From Ferruginibacter sp. (lineage in GTDB: Bacteria; Bacteroidota; Bacteroidia; Chitinophagales; Chitinophagaceae), in contig JAHBTP010000002.1 in NCBI GenBank assembly GCA_019638485.1, forward strand, positions 372,001 through 436,000: a stretch of 64,000 nucleotides of DNA, given 5' to 3'. Both the position numbers and the translations under genes were made by a program. A model generated the notes under the pieces. It searched no databases. It saw nothing but the letters and a program-made list of their open reading frames with translations, and had not been told where the DNA came from. Shown in pieces: positions 14,767 to 23,906 of the stretch (positions are counted from its first letter, which is position 1; each line of letters opens with the position of its first letter).

Positions 14767-16698
14767 ATGGAAATTAAACCAGGCCCCTTATTGCAAACAA
14801 TCAATTCTCCGAAGGATTTGAAAAATATTTCCAAAGAGGATCTGGTTAAAGTATGTAATGAACTCCGCCAATATATAGTGGATGTGGTAAGTGTGCATGG
14901 TGGACATTTTGCTGCCAGTTTAGGAGTGGTTGAACTTACTGTAGCATTACATTATGTTTTTAATACACCGTATGATCAATTGGTGTGGGATGTGGGTCAT
15001 CAGGCATACGGGCACAAAATTTTAACCGGCCGCCGCGATAGCTTTGTTACCAATAGAAAATATGGTGGAATTAGTGGTTTCCCAAAACGCAGCGAAAGTG
15101 TATATGATACTTTTGGTGTTGGCCATTCTTCTACCTCTATTTCTGCCGCATTGGGGATGGCAATGGCATCTCATTATAAAGGAGAAACCAACAGGCAGCA
15201 TATTGCCGTAATTGGTGATGGTGCACTTGGAGCCGGTATCGCTTTTGAAGCAATGAATCATGCCGGAATTGAGAAAAGCAATGTGTTAATTATTCTCAAT
15301 GATAACTGCATGAGCATTGATCCTAATGTGGGTGCACTGAAAGAATATTTAACGGATATTACCACCTCTCAAACTTTTAATGACCTACGTGATAATGTGT
15401 GGAAGGCGCTTGGAAAACTTCCGGTAGGGAAAGACTTTACACGAGATATGGCAAGTAAATTAGAACTTGCATTAAAAGGCTTAGTAAGTAGAAATAGCAA
15501 CCTGTTTGAGACATTGAAACTTCGTTACTTTGGTCCTATTGATGGACATAATGTAAATAAATTAGTAGATGTACTTAATGACTTAAAAGGGATTAATGGT
15601 CCCAAAATTTTACATATTAAAACAGTAAAAGGAAAGGGCTATGATAAGGCAGAAAAGGATCAAACGAAATGGCATGCCCCGGGTTTATTTGATAAGGTAA
15701 CCGGGGAGATTTATAAGAAGAAATTTGAATTACCACAACCACCCAAGTATCAGGATGTATTTGGTCGTACTATTATAGAACTTGCTAAGCAAAACGAAAA
15801 AATATTCGGTATTACACCCGCTATGCCCAGTGGATGTTCATTGAAATTTATGATGGATGAGATGCCGGACAGGGCTGTAGATGTAGGGATTTGTGAACAG
15901 CATGCTGTTACGCTTAGTGCAGGTATGGCGACTCAGGGAATGAAGGTCTTTTGTAATATCTATTCATCGTTTATGCAGCGCGCTTATGATATGGTAGTGC
16001 ATGATGTAGCTATACAAAACTTGCCGGTTATATTTTGTTTAGATAGAGCCGGTTTAGTGGGCGAAGATGGACCAACTCATCATGGGTGTTATGATATTGC
16101 TTACATGCGTTGTATTCCCAACATGATTGTTTCCGCACCTATGAACGAATCAGAGTTGCGTAACCTAATGTACACTGCTCAGTTAGATAGTACTACAAGT
16201 CCTTTCTCTATACGTTATCCGCGTGGGGAAGGAGTTTTGTCTGAGTGGCAAACACCCATGAAAGAAATTATCATTGGAACAGGACGGAAAATAAAAGATG
16301 GAGAAGGTTTAGCTGTTTTATCATTCGGTCATCCGGGTAACTTTGTAGCAAGTGCTATAAGGGAATTAAAAGATGAAGGGCTGAACCCTGCTCATTATGA
16401 TATGCGCTTTGCAAAACCAATAGATGAAAAGATGCTCCACGAAGTGTTTTCTAAATTTAAAAGAGTAATGACTGTAGAAGATGGTACGGTTACCGGTGGT
16501 TTTGGTTCTGCTGTGTTGGAATTTATGAATACTCACCATTACCAGGCAGAAGTTAAAGTACTGGGTATTCCCGATAGATTGGTAGAGCATGGAACTTTGA
16601 AACAGTTGTATGAAGAGGTGGGGTTAGATGCAAACCACATTGCAGCAAAAATTAGAACCATGCTTGGGGCCGATGCGCATATTGCCCTAAAAAGCTAA
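14767..16698 (+). CDS. dxs: 1-deoxy-D-xylulose-5-phosphate synthase
   Basis: The protein has 643 residues, a normal DXS length. The thiamine diphosphate motif GDGALGAGIAFEAMNHAG (near residues 151-168) is followed by NDNCMSIDPNVG. The transketolase-type catalytic glutamate is in DVGICEQHAVTLSAGMA, and the substrate-binding GLVGEDGPTHHG is intact. DXS condenses pyruvate and glyceraldehyde 3-phosphate, the first step of the methylerythritol phosphate route to isoprenoids. Those isoprenoids include the undecaprenyl carrier recycled by the uppP product in this window. It lies downstream of leuS and the M23 gene on the same strand. Confidence 0.96.
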   Translation: MEIKPGPLLQTINSPKDLKNISKEDLVKVCNELRQYIVDVVSVHGGHFAASLGVVELTVALHYVFNTPYDQLVWDVGHQAYGHKILTGRRDSFVTNRKYGGISGFPKRSESVYDTFGVGHSSTSISAALGMAMASHYKGETNRQHIAVIGDGALGAGIAFEAMNHAGIEKSNVLIILNDNCMSIDPNVGALKEYLTDITTSQTFNDLRDNVWKALGKLPVGKDFTRDMASKLELALKGLVSRNSNLFETLKLRYFGPIDGHNVNKLVDVLNDLKGINGPKILHIKTVKGKGYDKAEKDQTKWHAPGLFDKVTGEIYKKKFELPQPPKYQDVFGRTIIELAKQNEKIFGITPAMPSGCSLKFMMDEMPDRAVDVGICEQHAVTLSAGMATQGMKVFCNIYSSFMQRAYDMVVHDVAIQNLPVIFCLDRAGLVGEDGPTHHGCYDIAYMRCIPNMIVSAPMNESELRNLMYTAQLDSTTSPFSIRYPRGEGVLSEWQTPMKEIIIGTGRKIKDGEGLAVLSFGHPGNFVASAIRELKDEGLNPAHYDMRFAKPIDEKMLHEVFSKFKRVMTVEDGTVTGGFGSAVLEFMNTHHYQAEVKVLGIPDRLVEHGTLKQLYEEVGLDANHIAAKIRTMLGADAHIALKS

Positions 16699-16755
16699 CG
16701 GATATTTTTCTCAATTATTTTACTTTTTAGTGTATTGCTAAAACTACCTACACCA

Positions 16756-18432
16756 TTATTGCTTCACCACTTTCGCACTCCAGGGTTGTTTGAATGTGGT
16801 TATGGCACGTAAAATATACATACCGGGCTTCAAGTTCATAAACAGGGTAGATGTCGCATTTTCCAAAACCATTTTGTTGCCTTGAGCCTGTTTCACCATG
16901 CGTCCGCTAATATCGTGTACGGTTATGGAGCCGAGATCGGTAGGTTTCCATTGGTTCAGCCTAAGTTGAATTGAATTATGTGTTGGATTTGGATACAATA
17001 TGTTTTCTAAGGCATCAATAATTTGTACATCAGTATTTACCTGCTTTGTAATCGGCTTCCTAAACGAAGCATCGCACCAGGTAAAATCTTTTGTATATAC
17101 GTCCTGATTGGCATTATCCCACCAGGCGACCGACATTTTGGGGTTACCTTTTAAATGTCTGCCCGCTATTGAAGGATGATATGCTTCGTAAGGGTCAGAC
17201 ACATTAAGATGAGGAACCATTTTGAACCCTTTGCCATCTGGGGTACAGGAATTCATAAAGCCAAAATCGTCAATGGAAACCGAAATAATAGTTTTTCCGT
17301 CAGTGCCATTAGTTAAAGGCTCACTCCAGCCTCCATACCAAACAATTTGTGCAACGGCATTTCCTTCATCATTTTCGCCATACGAAATAGCAGGATATTC
17401 GTGCTAGTCGTTAGCCGATACCATTATACCCTCTTCAATGAGCAACGGTTCTGAATTGTCGGTATAATTATGGGGATAATCAACGGAGGCATTTCTTGTG
17501 TTTCCGCAAATATGGTGGTCGCCGCTAAAATCCACCCTGTGTACTAACGACCAGTCTTCTTCCAGTCCGTTTCCCGGTGCGGCAATCCGGGGGCGACCGA
17601 AAAGGCTTCCTGAATAATCTTTGTTGTAAATATTGTTTTGGTATATAACATTGGGTACAGGTGAAAATCCGGTGTACCAAAGGTCTTCCAACATTTGGTG
17701 TTCTACGATTACTTTATCGCGATCATAATTGAGGAAAGTAATAAAAACGTTGCCGTAATTTGGGCTACCATTATTTGATAAGGCCACATCGGGAGCGGTA
17801 ACTTCGGAGTAAGGCAGCAGAATTGGGGCATAGCCGTTACATGGTTGCGTTCCGGGACAATCAAGCACAGGTTCTCCCGCATAAATGTACCCCGGTATTA
17901 ATGAGATTTGCTTGTTTGCAATATCATCCCAAACAATCACAAAATCTCCATTCATGTTCGCGTCCACTCTAATACCATTATCATTTATGCCGGGAGGTGT
18001 AGTCACTGTGGCAAGAAGCTGACGGTCGTAGAGGATTAAAGCTGTTGGATTGGTTTTTTCAATTACATAAGACTCATAAATATATCCTGATTCGCCAGGG
18101 GAATAATATACTACAATGGCATATACAGAATCGTTATGTGGGTATATAAGAGCTACATCCGGATTGGTAACACTAATTTGATTAGAAGTAAAATCGTAAA
18201 ATTGTAATGGAGGTAATGGATAGATTGTGCCGCAGTTATCATATTCCAAAATAATTTCATCGCTGGAAGTAAACACTTTTACCACCTCACAATCATTCTT
18301 GAAAATGTCCACTGCCGTTTCGGGATTTTGTGCATAAGGGAATGAAAATTGACAACGGCTTTCAGAATTTACGGCAACAATAACATTCGTTTGTGCCATT
18401 AACGCATACCGGGCTGGTAAGATAGCTACCAT
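16756..18432 (-). pseudogene. T9SS type A sorting-domain secreted protein interrupted by an in-frame amber codon
   Basis: Two open frames (18432-17404 and 17403-16756) lie in the same minus-strand frame and are separated only by a single TAG at 17406-17404. The codons after the TAG continue as good coding sequence (HEYPAISYGENDEGN and onward). The last 80 residues form a type IX secretion sorting tail beginning YPNPTHNSIQLRLNQW. The N-terminal ATG at 18432 leaves a signal peptide without a basic n-region; in-frame sequence just upstream would supply RKHYLLFLL but has no ATG, GTG or TTG, so the start may also be damaged. The middle is probably beta-propeller-like surface protein sequence of unknown function. 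A genuine nonsense mutation, read-through or a sequencing error are all possible. Confidence 0.75.
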
Positions 18433-18532
18433 TAGAAGAAAAAGCAGGTAGTGTTTGCGGGGAAAAGGAATTGATCTTATAATTTTAAGATTTAAACAAT
18501 TAAAAAAGAATGTAACCAGTCCGGAGGGTCTT

Positions 18533-18562
18533 CTAAATGTAAGAAGTATTTCTTATATTTAG
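18533..18562. repeat. 30-bp hairpin between divergent T9SS genes
   Basis: The arms at 18533-18545 and 18550-18562 are 13 nt long and match at 12 positions, with a 4-nt loop; the one mismatch would be a G-U pair in RNA. The right arm includes TATATTTA, close to a -7 element, so the structure may overlap the promoter of the plus-strand gene. Confidence 0.6.
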
Positions 18563-18592
18563 GTTAATTTTTACACCATTCCTAATTGAACT

Positions 18593-20725
18593 ATGAAATA
18601 CTACTTTTTTTTTCTGTTCTTTTGGGTGGTGGCTGTAAAGCCCACTTTTGCTCAAACGTGGTGGACCGGCTCAGCAGACAATAACTGGCATAACCCGGCC
18701 AACTGGAGTACAGGGGTGGTTCCCGACAGTACTACAACGGTGATTATTGAACCCAATGCCACAGTCCCCCAGCCGAACTGGCCACATTTGTACCAAAATG
18801 CCAAAGCTGATATTGTTAGATGCCAGAATAATGCAGAAATGTACTTTAACGGATATTCACTTACCTGCTTTAGCTTTTATTTAATGGATGCTGAGGCATT
18901 CACTAATAACAATGCAGCGTCTGTCGTGTTTTACAATGCTGAGCTTTCTAACAGAGCGAAGAATATAACGGTAATTAGGGGAAAACTTAACGGATCGTTT
19001 CGAATATTGACTTACGGCTATGTGTCCGTAAAATTTTTAGCTTCTGAAACCAACGACCTTTTTTTAGAAAACGGAGATGGAGAGGTCGTAGGTGTCTTTT
19101 TCAGAGACAGTACGCTGGTTCGTGGCAATCTCGTTTTTAATTTTCCAATATCGGGCGTCGTATTACCGAGGAGTAGTTCTATATATTTATACTCTGCGAT
19201 TATTGATGGCGATTTACGTATTTATTTTCGGTCATTAGGCTTAGAGTTGACATTAGGGCCATCTCTGAGCATTTCACCACCGTTGAATGGTGGAGTGGAA
19301 ATTTCGGGGAAGTTAGATATTGATGTCATAAGTCATTTTAATCTTTCAGTCTTGGGATTTCATAATGTTTCCAATCATTCTCCTGGTGGAAAGGTTCTTA
19401 TTGGGTGTGTTAAAGGTCTTAGAATGGCTCGTTGTAATATTTTGGTAGATTCATTTAATATAGAGTCAACATCCAACTCCATTGTAATAGACTCCAGTAC
19501 AATTCAAGGCGTAGTTCACGCACGTTCATACACCAGTCAATCAATTCCACTTCCCAACTGCGAAACAAGGCTGTCGGGTTCAGTATTCTTTGGAAACGTG
19601 TACATAGAAGATACAGTGGATGGTATTCATGAAACTCGAGGGTTCTTTAAGCGCTCCACGAGCCCATCAGTTTATTTCGGCGCGCCCAACACCTACTACG
19701 GCAACGCACATTTTAAAGGCAAGGTGCATTTAGGTATGTTGGATACGTCTTCCTTTCATGGCAACCTCACCATCGAGGCGATGGATAGTTCGGTATTTTA
19801 CCGTGCACGTTTTGCCGGCGATAGTCCTGCTACATTGAACACGAACAACAATACGCTTCCCTTTAAATGGTTAGGCATAAACAAAACCGCCGCGGGCAGT
19901 CTTACGCTGCAATCACCGGTGTATATTTCTGATACGTTGGCCTTGCATAACGGTAAAGTATATACGCCCGACAGCTATGTGCGTTTGCAGCAGGGCGCCA
20001 TTACCGAGCATGCCGGTGCGCAAAGCTATGTAGCCGGGCAGGTGCAAAAAGAAGGCAATACGCCTTTTGTATTTCCGGTAGGTTCAGATGTTGCATATAA
20101 ACCCTTTTTCATCAGCTCTCCCGCCAATACAGATGATATAATTTCGGTACAATACTATGCTGCCTCCGTAACTACGGTAAGCGATACCGCACAACGCGCT
20201 TCGGGCGTTGAAGCGATAAGCAATTGCGAGTATTGGGAAGTAGAGCAACCACAGGGCAACAGCACCATTACCGCCTCGCTGATGTGGGATGATCCGTGTA
20301 TGGATACAGCAGTATATATCGCCAATACCCCACAGGCACAAATAGCCCAATGGGATGGAAGTATATGGAGCAATGCCGGAAATGATGGTTATGCCAATGG
20401 CTATATCACCACCAGCGGCGCAGTAATACCAAACGGGTTGTTCACCTTCGCTGTGCCAAAAAAAGTTGTCATCATTCCCGATCCGCCGGTTACCATTCCA
20501 CTCATGGTGGTCTATCCGAATCCCGCGCAGCAACACATCAACGTTTACGCAACACCAGGCTTTAAACAAGGCATCATCTTCGATGCCATTGGCAGGCGTA
20601 TTTCCATCCACCAAATTCAACCCGGACTCAACACGCTTGATGTGAGCCGCTTACCGGCTGGGGTGTATTTTTTAAAATTGATTACCCAAACCAAACAGCA
20701 GGTGTTTAAGTGGGTGAAGTTGTAG
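18593..20725 (+). CDS. T9SS type A sorting-domain secreted protein
   Basis: The protein has 710 residues. A signal peptide (about 1-20, ending FAQ) is followed by WWTGSADNNWHNPANWSTG, a pattern common at the start of large Bacteroidota surface proteins. The middle is a long beta-rich region with many S/T/N residues, compatible with a beta-helix. The last 80 residues (VVYPNPAQQHINVY to FKWVKL) form a type IX sorting domain that would send it across the outer membrane and be cleaved. No catalytic motif was recognised. The 3' half, from about 19.68 kb, has visibly higher GC than the 5' half. It is divergent from the broken T9SS gene. Confidence 0.85.
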   Translation: MKYYFFFLFFWVVAVKPTFAQTWWTGSADNNWHNPANWSTGVVPDSTTTVIIEPNATVPQPNWPHLYQNAKADIVRCQNNAEMYFNGYSLTCFSFYLMDAEAFTNNNAASVVFYNAELSNRAKNITVIRGKLNGSFRILTYGYVSVKFLASETNDLFLENGDGEVVGVFFRDSTLVRGNLVFNFPISGVVLPRSSSIYLYSAIIDGDLRIYFRSLGLELTLGPSLSISPPLNGGVEISGKLDIDVISHFNLSVLGFHNVSNHSPGGKVLIGCVKGLRMARCNILVDSFNIESTSNSIVIDSSTIQGVVHARSYTSQSIPLPNCETRLSGSVFFGNVYIEDTVDGIHETRGFFKRSTSPSVYFGAPNTYYGNAHFKGKVHLGMLDTSSFHGNLTIEAMDSSVFYRARFAGDSPATLNTNNNTLPFKWLGINKTAAGSLTLQSPVYISDTLALHNGKVYTPDSYVRLQQGAITEHAGAQSYVAGQVQKEGNTPFVFPVGSDVAYKPFFISSPANTDDIISVQYYAASVTTVSDTAQRASGVEAISNCEYWEVEQPQGNSTITASLMWDDPCMDTAVYIANTPQAQIAQWDGSIWSNAGNDGYANGYITTSGAVIPNGLFTFAVPKKVVIIPDPPVTIPLMVVYPNPAQQHINVYATPGFKQGIIFDAIGRRISIHQIQPGLNTLDVSRLPAGVYFLKLITQTKQQVFKWVKL

Positions 20726-20868
20726 GCGGGCTTCTATAATCCTAATAAGCTCATTTGGTTCACTGCTGCATAAACCTCGGCGATTTTTGCCTGCGAAACT
20801 TGCGTGCAAAGGTTGGAAAGGAAAAAGATATGAACTATCTAACTGAGAACTTTGTTCTCCTTATTCAC

Positions 20869-21672
20869 TCAATTCAACTTAGTAAAATCTTCGTCAGTAA
20901 GCGGCGCATCGGGTGCTTCTTCACGATTTTCATTGAATTCGATAATGAAGTTATTACGCCCTTCACCGGTAGCAATCATTAGATATTGCTGTTGAATAAG
21001 TTCAAGCAAGTTTAGAAAAATGAAAATAGCGTGAATCCGATCTTCACACACTTGAAATATTTTTTCAAAAGACACTGTTTTTTCACGCATTGTAAATTCA
21101 AGTACATAATCACGAATCCCTTCCATGGTGTAATTGTATTGCACCACAGTATGCACGGGTTTGTTATTCTTTTCTTGAAGTCTTTGTATTACACGTTCAA
21201 ACGCTTTCATCAGCCTATATAGCGTGATGGTTTGTATTTCGGTGCCTTCACCGGCTTCTTCACCAATGCTGGCTAATTCTTTTTGCAGATTACCGCGCTT
21301 GGTCATTAATAAGCGCTCGGCTTCCATTTCTGCCATCCGTAAAGAAGCTTCTTTAAACTTTTTGTATTCAAGAATCTTATCAATTAATTCCTGGCGAGGG
21401 TCAATTTCATTACCATCCGCATCCAACTCTTTACGTGGAATTAGCATCTTGGCTTTTATGCGCATTAAAGTGCTAACAAATAAAATAAATTCGCTGCTTA
21501 ATTCTATATTCAGTGTTTCTGATTCATGGATGTAAACGAGGAAGTCGTTTGTTATTTTAGTGATAGGGATATTATAAATATCCAATTCATCTCGCTCAAT
21601 GAAGAATAACAAAAGGTCGAACGGCCCTTCAAACTGATCGAGTTTTATTTGATATGATGTATTATTGGTCAA
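20869..21672 (-). CDS. scpA: Segregation and condensation protein A (ScpA)
   Basis: The protein has 267 residues. The N-terminal kleisin signature IKLDQFEGPFDLLLFFIE is followed by IPITKITNDFL and SEFILFVSTLMRIKAKMLIPR, all typical of ScpA. The C-terminal winged helix binds the SMC head (VSFEKIFQVCEDRIHAIFIFLNLLELIQQ). ScpA bridges SMC heads in the chromosome condensin. ScpB is not adjacent. The start is TTG at 21672, since no ATG precedes the conserved N-terminus in frame. Confidence 0.94.
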   Translation of the reverse strand: MTNNTSYQIKLDQFEGPFDLLLFFIERDELDIYNIPITKITNDFLVYIHESETLNIELSSEFILFVSTLMRIKAKMLIPRKELDADGNEIDPRQELIDKILEYKKFKEASLRMAEMEAERLLMTKRGNLQKELASIGEEAGEGTEIQTITLYRLMKAFERVIQRLQEKNNKPVHTVVQYNYTMEGIRDYVLEFTMREKTVSFEKIFQVCEDRIHAIFIFLNLLELIQQQYLMIATGEGRNNFIIEFNENREEAPDAPLTDEDFTKLN

Positions 21673-21701
21673 ACAGGATTGTTTTACTTGTAAAAGTACA
21701 A

Positions 21702-22646
21702 TTAATAATTTTTAAAATTATAGGCAAAGCCAATACCCATCAACTGTAGAATTTGTGGTGCCGGACCTTTATTAGGCTTAACATTGTGGGTGTCATCATC
21801 ATAAATCAAATCAACATTAAATGAGAAGTTAATGTATTTCGCAACTTTTGCTGTTAATATATTAGACCAATACACATCTATGTTTTGTGGGTTATGGTCG
21901 TAATTGGAAAACAGGTCGAGCTTGCTTTTGAATGTAATATTTTTAGCAAGGGATTTATTAAAGTTGGCAGACAGATAGGCACCAAATTCGCTACGCACTT
22001 TTTTACCCGGTTTAATGTTATATAGCGGTGCAATGTTTTCGTCGCTAACAATTACCCAACGTGCGGTAATCGGAGATACAAACAGGGAGAAATAATCTTT
22101 GGGGCGCCAGTCTAAACCGATACTTGGCAATACATATAAGGGAGCAAATGATTTTGAAACCAATACAGCAGAGTCTTTTTCATTAACACCATTAATATAA
22201 GTATATCCATTGGCAAATTGTGAACGAACATTTAATAAACCCGCAATATTGAGCTTTGGCCTAATGGCGTACCCGTATTTTGTTAAGAAATCTAAACGGT
22301 CGCTTGCCTTACGTGTACCAAGGCTGGTGGTATTAACTATGCCATACGCCAGGTCGAGGCTATTATCCCATGAGTGCTTTCCCTTCTTATAGTAGAGGAA
22401 CATATTTGACATAGCATTGAGTGAAAAAGAAAAATTATCGCCACCTGCCGACCAGTTAGAAAGAGAACCCTGATTGATATTAAGTGCAAAATTTCCACCT
22501 CTTTTCCAAGTTTTTTGAACAGTGTCTTTAGGATCTTTTTGTATCGTTTTAGATGCATTATTTTTTAATTCTGTAACGGTGCCATCTTGTGCAAATAGCA
22601 ATGCAGAATAAATACTTAGGGTAAGGAAAAGAATAATTTTTCTCAT
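21702..22646 (-). CDS. DUF3078 domain-containing outer-membrane protein
   Basis: The protein has 314 residues from the ATG at 22646, chosen because it begins a clean signal peptide (MRKIILFLTLSIYSALLFAQ). The body has the DUF3078 hallmark WKRGGNFALNINQGSLSNWSAGGDN, then alternating aromatic beta strands, for example YINFSFNVDLIYDD. It ends in an aromatic-rich AYNFKNY, compatible with outer-membrane barrel insertion. Function is unknown. It lies 29 nt upstream of scpA on the same strand. Confidence 0.82.
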   Translation of the reverse strand: MRKIILFLTLSIYSALLFAQDGTVTELKNNASKTIQKDPKDTVQKTWKRGGNFALNINQGSLSNWSAGGDNFSFSLNAMSNMFLYYKKGKHSWDNSLDLAYGIVNTTSLGTRKASDRLDFLTKYGYAIRPKLNIAGLLNVRSQFANGYTYINGVNEKDSAVLVSKSFAPLYVLPSIGLDWRPKDYFSLFVSPITARWVIVSDENIAPLYNIKPGKKVRSEFGAYLSANFNKSLAKNITFKSKLDLFSNYDHNPQNIDVYWSNILTAKVAKYINFSFNVDLIYDDDTHNVKPNKGPAPQILQLMGIGFAYNFKNY

Positions 22647-22730
22647 GACTATAACTTTCATTTTATGTGGATGATGCAACAAATAACAACAGGTCTTAAA
22701 TAATTGCAACTACGAGTAATTAAAGACAAT

Positions 22731-22757
22731 AAAAAGGGCTGCTTATTTCAGCAGCCC
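22731..22757 (-). terminator. Intrinsic terminator after mscL
   Basis: An 8-bp perfect stem (22736-22743 with 22750-22757) with a 6-nt loop is followed on the minus strand by a T run (complement of 22731-22735). It lies 17 nt after the mscL stop. Confidence 0.8.
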
Positions 22758-22774
22758 GCAAAGTTCTGAAAAAA

Positions 22775-23149
22775 TTATCTCTTTTTAAGCTCATCTCTTA
22801 TTTCAGCAAGTAATTTATCAGTAGAAGAAGGCTCAGTAGGTGGAGGAGGAGGATCTTTTTTCTTTAAGCTATTCATTCCTTTAATTAATAAAAACAGGAT
22901 GAAGGCAATAATGGTAAACTTAATTATGGCAGAAAGGAAGTTTCCGTATTTAACAGCTCCCCACATCAGTTTATCTAAGTTTTCAGCACCGGCTGCTTTG
23001 AGAGCGGGTGTTAGCAAGAGCGGTGTAATTACATCATCTACCATAGAAGATACTATTGCGCCAAATGCGCCACCAATAATTACCGCTACAGCTAAATCAA
23101 CTACACTTCCTTTAAGTGCGAAGTCTTTAAATTCTTTTAACATTCCCAT
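22775..23149 (-). CDS. mscL: Large-conductance mechanosensitive channel MscL
   Basis: The protein has 124 residues, typical of MscL. The N-terminal amphipathic helix and first membrane helix FKDFALKGSVVDLAVAVIIGGAFG carry the conserved glycines of the channel gate. A periplasmic loop follows (SSMVDDVITPLLL to KYGNFLSAIIKF), then the second helix and a charged cytoplasmic tail with a proline-rich linker. MscL opens under extreme membrane tension to release solutes during hypo-osmotic shock. The gene is monocistronic, with its own terminator. Confidence 0.95.
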   Translation of the reverse strand: MGMLKEFKDFALKGSVVDLAVAVIIGGAFGAIVSSMVDDVITPLLLTPALKAAGAENLDKLMWGAVKYGNFLSAIIKFTIIAFILFLLIKGMNSLKKKDPPPPPTEPSSTDKLLAEIRDELKKR

Positions 23150-23239
23150 GATTTTATTGAAATTGGTTTATTCAAATATAACAGATATCCATTTTTTGTT
23201 TATTCTTTTTATCCACTATTTATAAACTATAACGAGCCT

Positions 23240-23352
23240 CGTATTGGTGGCGATGGTCGGGTATTTCTGCACCAAAGTTCAATAGAAGCACGATAGTTCA
23301 AATTTAGTAAAAAGTTTCATAGTAGCACTTCGCCCTGCCTATTGCCAATACG
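23240..23352. repeat. Short inverted repeat flanking a non-coding segment next to the ParDE pair
   Basis: CGTATTGG at 23240-23247 is repeated in inverted orientation (CCAATACG) at 23345-23352. The 97 bp between contain no convincing gene. It sits in the 219-bp gap between parE and mscL and may be the edge of a transferred segment. Confidence 0.3.
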
Positions 23353-23368
23353 ATGCTGTGAGCAGTTT

Positions 23369-23668
23369 TTATTCGTTTATTCTGTTTTTTAAATCCATTC
23401 GTTCGTGCAAAATTCTTACAACTTCAATTCTGCCTTTTGCGATAACTTGATAGAAAATTATGTGTTTTCCTGTTCTTAGTCCAAGTAGATTCTTGTTTAT
23501 TCCTTCATATTCTTTTCCAAGTTCTGGGTTTTTCCCAATTTGAAAACAAGCAAATTCTATAGCTGCATAGTACTTATCAGCCTGTTTTTCCGGCCACTCT
23601 TCAAAAGTATAAATCCATATATCATTTAAGTCGTCAATGGCTTCTTGCCTTAAAACAACGTTAGCCAT
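23369..23668 (-). CDS. parE: ParE/RelE-family toxin
   Basis: The protein has 99 residues. It begins with the ParE-type helix VVLRQEAIDDLNDIWIYTFEEW, followed by YYAAIEFACFQIGKNPELGKEY. It ends with the beta-sheet segment GLRTGKHIIFYQVIAKGRIEVVRILHERMDL, whose HERMDL resembles the conserved HxxxD end of the family. ParE toxins inhibit DNA gyrase, whereas RelE relatives cleave mRNA; the ParD partner favours ParE here. It overlaps the antitoxin gene by 8 nt, the usual antitoxin-first order. Confidence 0.88.
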   Translation of the reverse strand: MANVVLRQEAIDDLNDIWIYTFEEWPEKQADKYYAAIEFACFQIGKNPELGKEYEGINKNLLGLRTGKHIIFYQVIAKGRIEVVRILHERMDLKNRINE

Positions 23669-23906
23669 TTCGTCTTTCTTCTTTTAGTTTTTTCAAATTT
23701 TTTTTGAAATCAAAATCTTCAACAAGTGGGCTGTCTAACCCTTTTTGAATTGCAGCCCTCAAAGCAATTACTTTACTTTCTTCGTCTTCCAAAAGTCTAA
23801 GTCCGGCACGAATAACTTCACTTACATTTTTGTACCGCCCTGCCGATACTTGACTGCTTACAAATTGGTCAAAATAATTTCCGAGTGATATTGATGTATT
23901 TTTCAT
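23661..23906 (-). CDS. parD: ParD-family antitoxin
   Basis: The protein has 81 residues. The N-terminal ribbon-helix-helix region (SISLGNYFDQFVSSQVSAGRY, then VSEVIRAGLRLLED) is typical of CopG/ParD antitoxins and should bind its own promoter as a dimer. The charged C-terminal tail (DFDFKKNLKKLKEERRNG) should wrap the toxin. It precedes and overlaps parE. A perfect 22-bp palindrome 157 bp upstream (24063-24084) is possible regulatory DNA, but it is rather far for an operator. Confidence 0.88.
   Translation of the reverse strand: MKNTSISLGNYFDQFVSSQVSAGRYKNVSEVIRAGLRLLEDEESKVIALRAAIQKGLDSPLVEDFDFKKNLKKLKEERRNG

Noticed and set aside
20084..20620. 178-codon open frame antisense to the T9SS gene
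   Set aside because: It is the shadow of the GC-richer 3' half of the plus-strand gene; it has no domain, no promoter and an odd Trp/Gly/Ile-rich composition.
20726..20868. Possible terminator (GAGAAC/GTTCTC) after scpA
   Set aside because: The stem is only 6 bp and no T-tract follows on the minus strand, so it is too weak to call.
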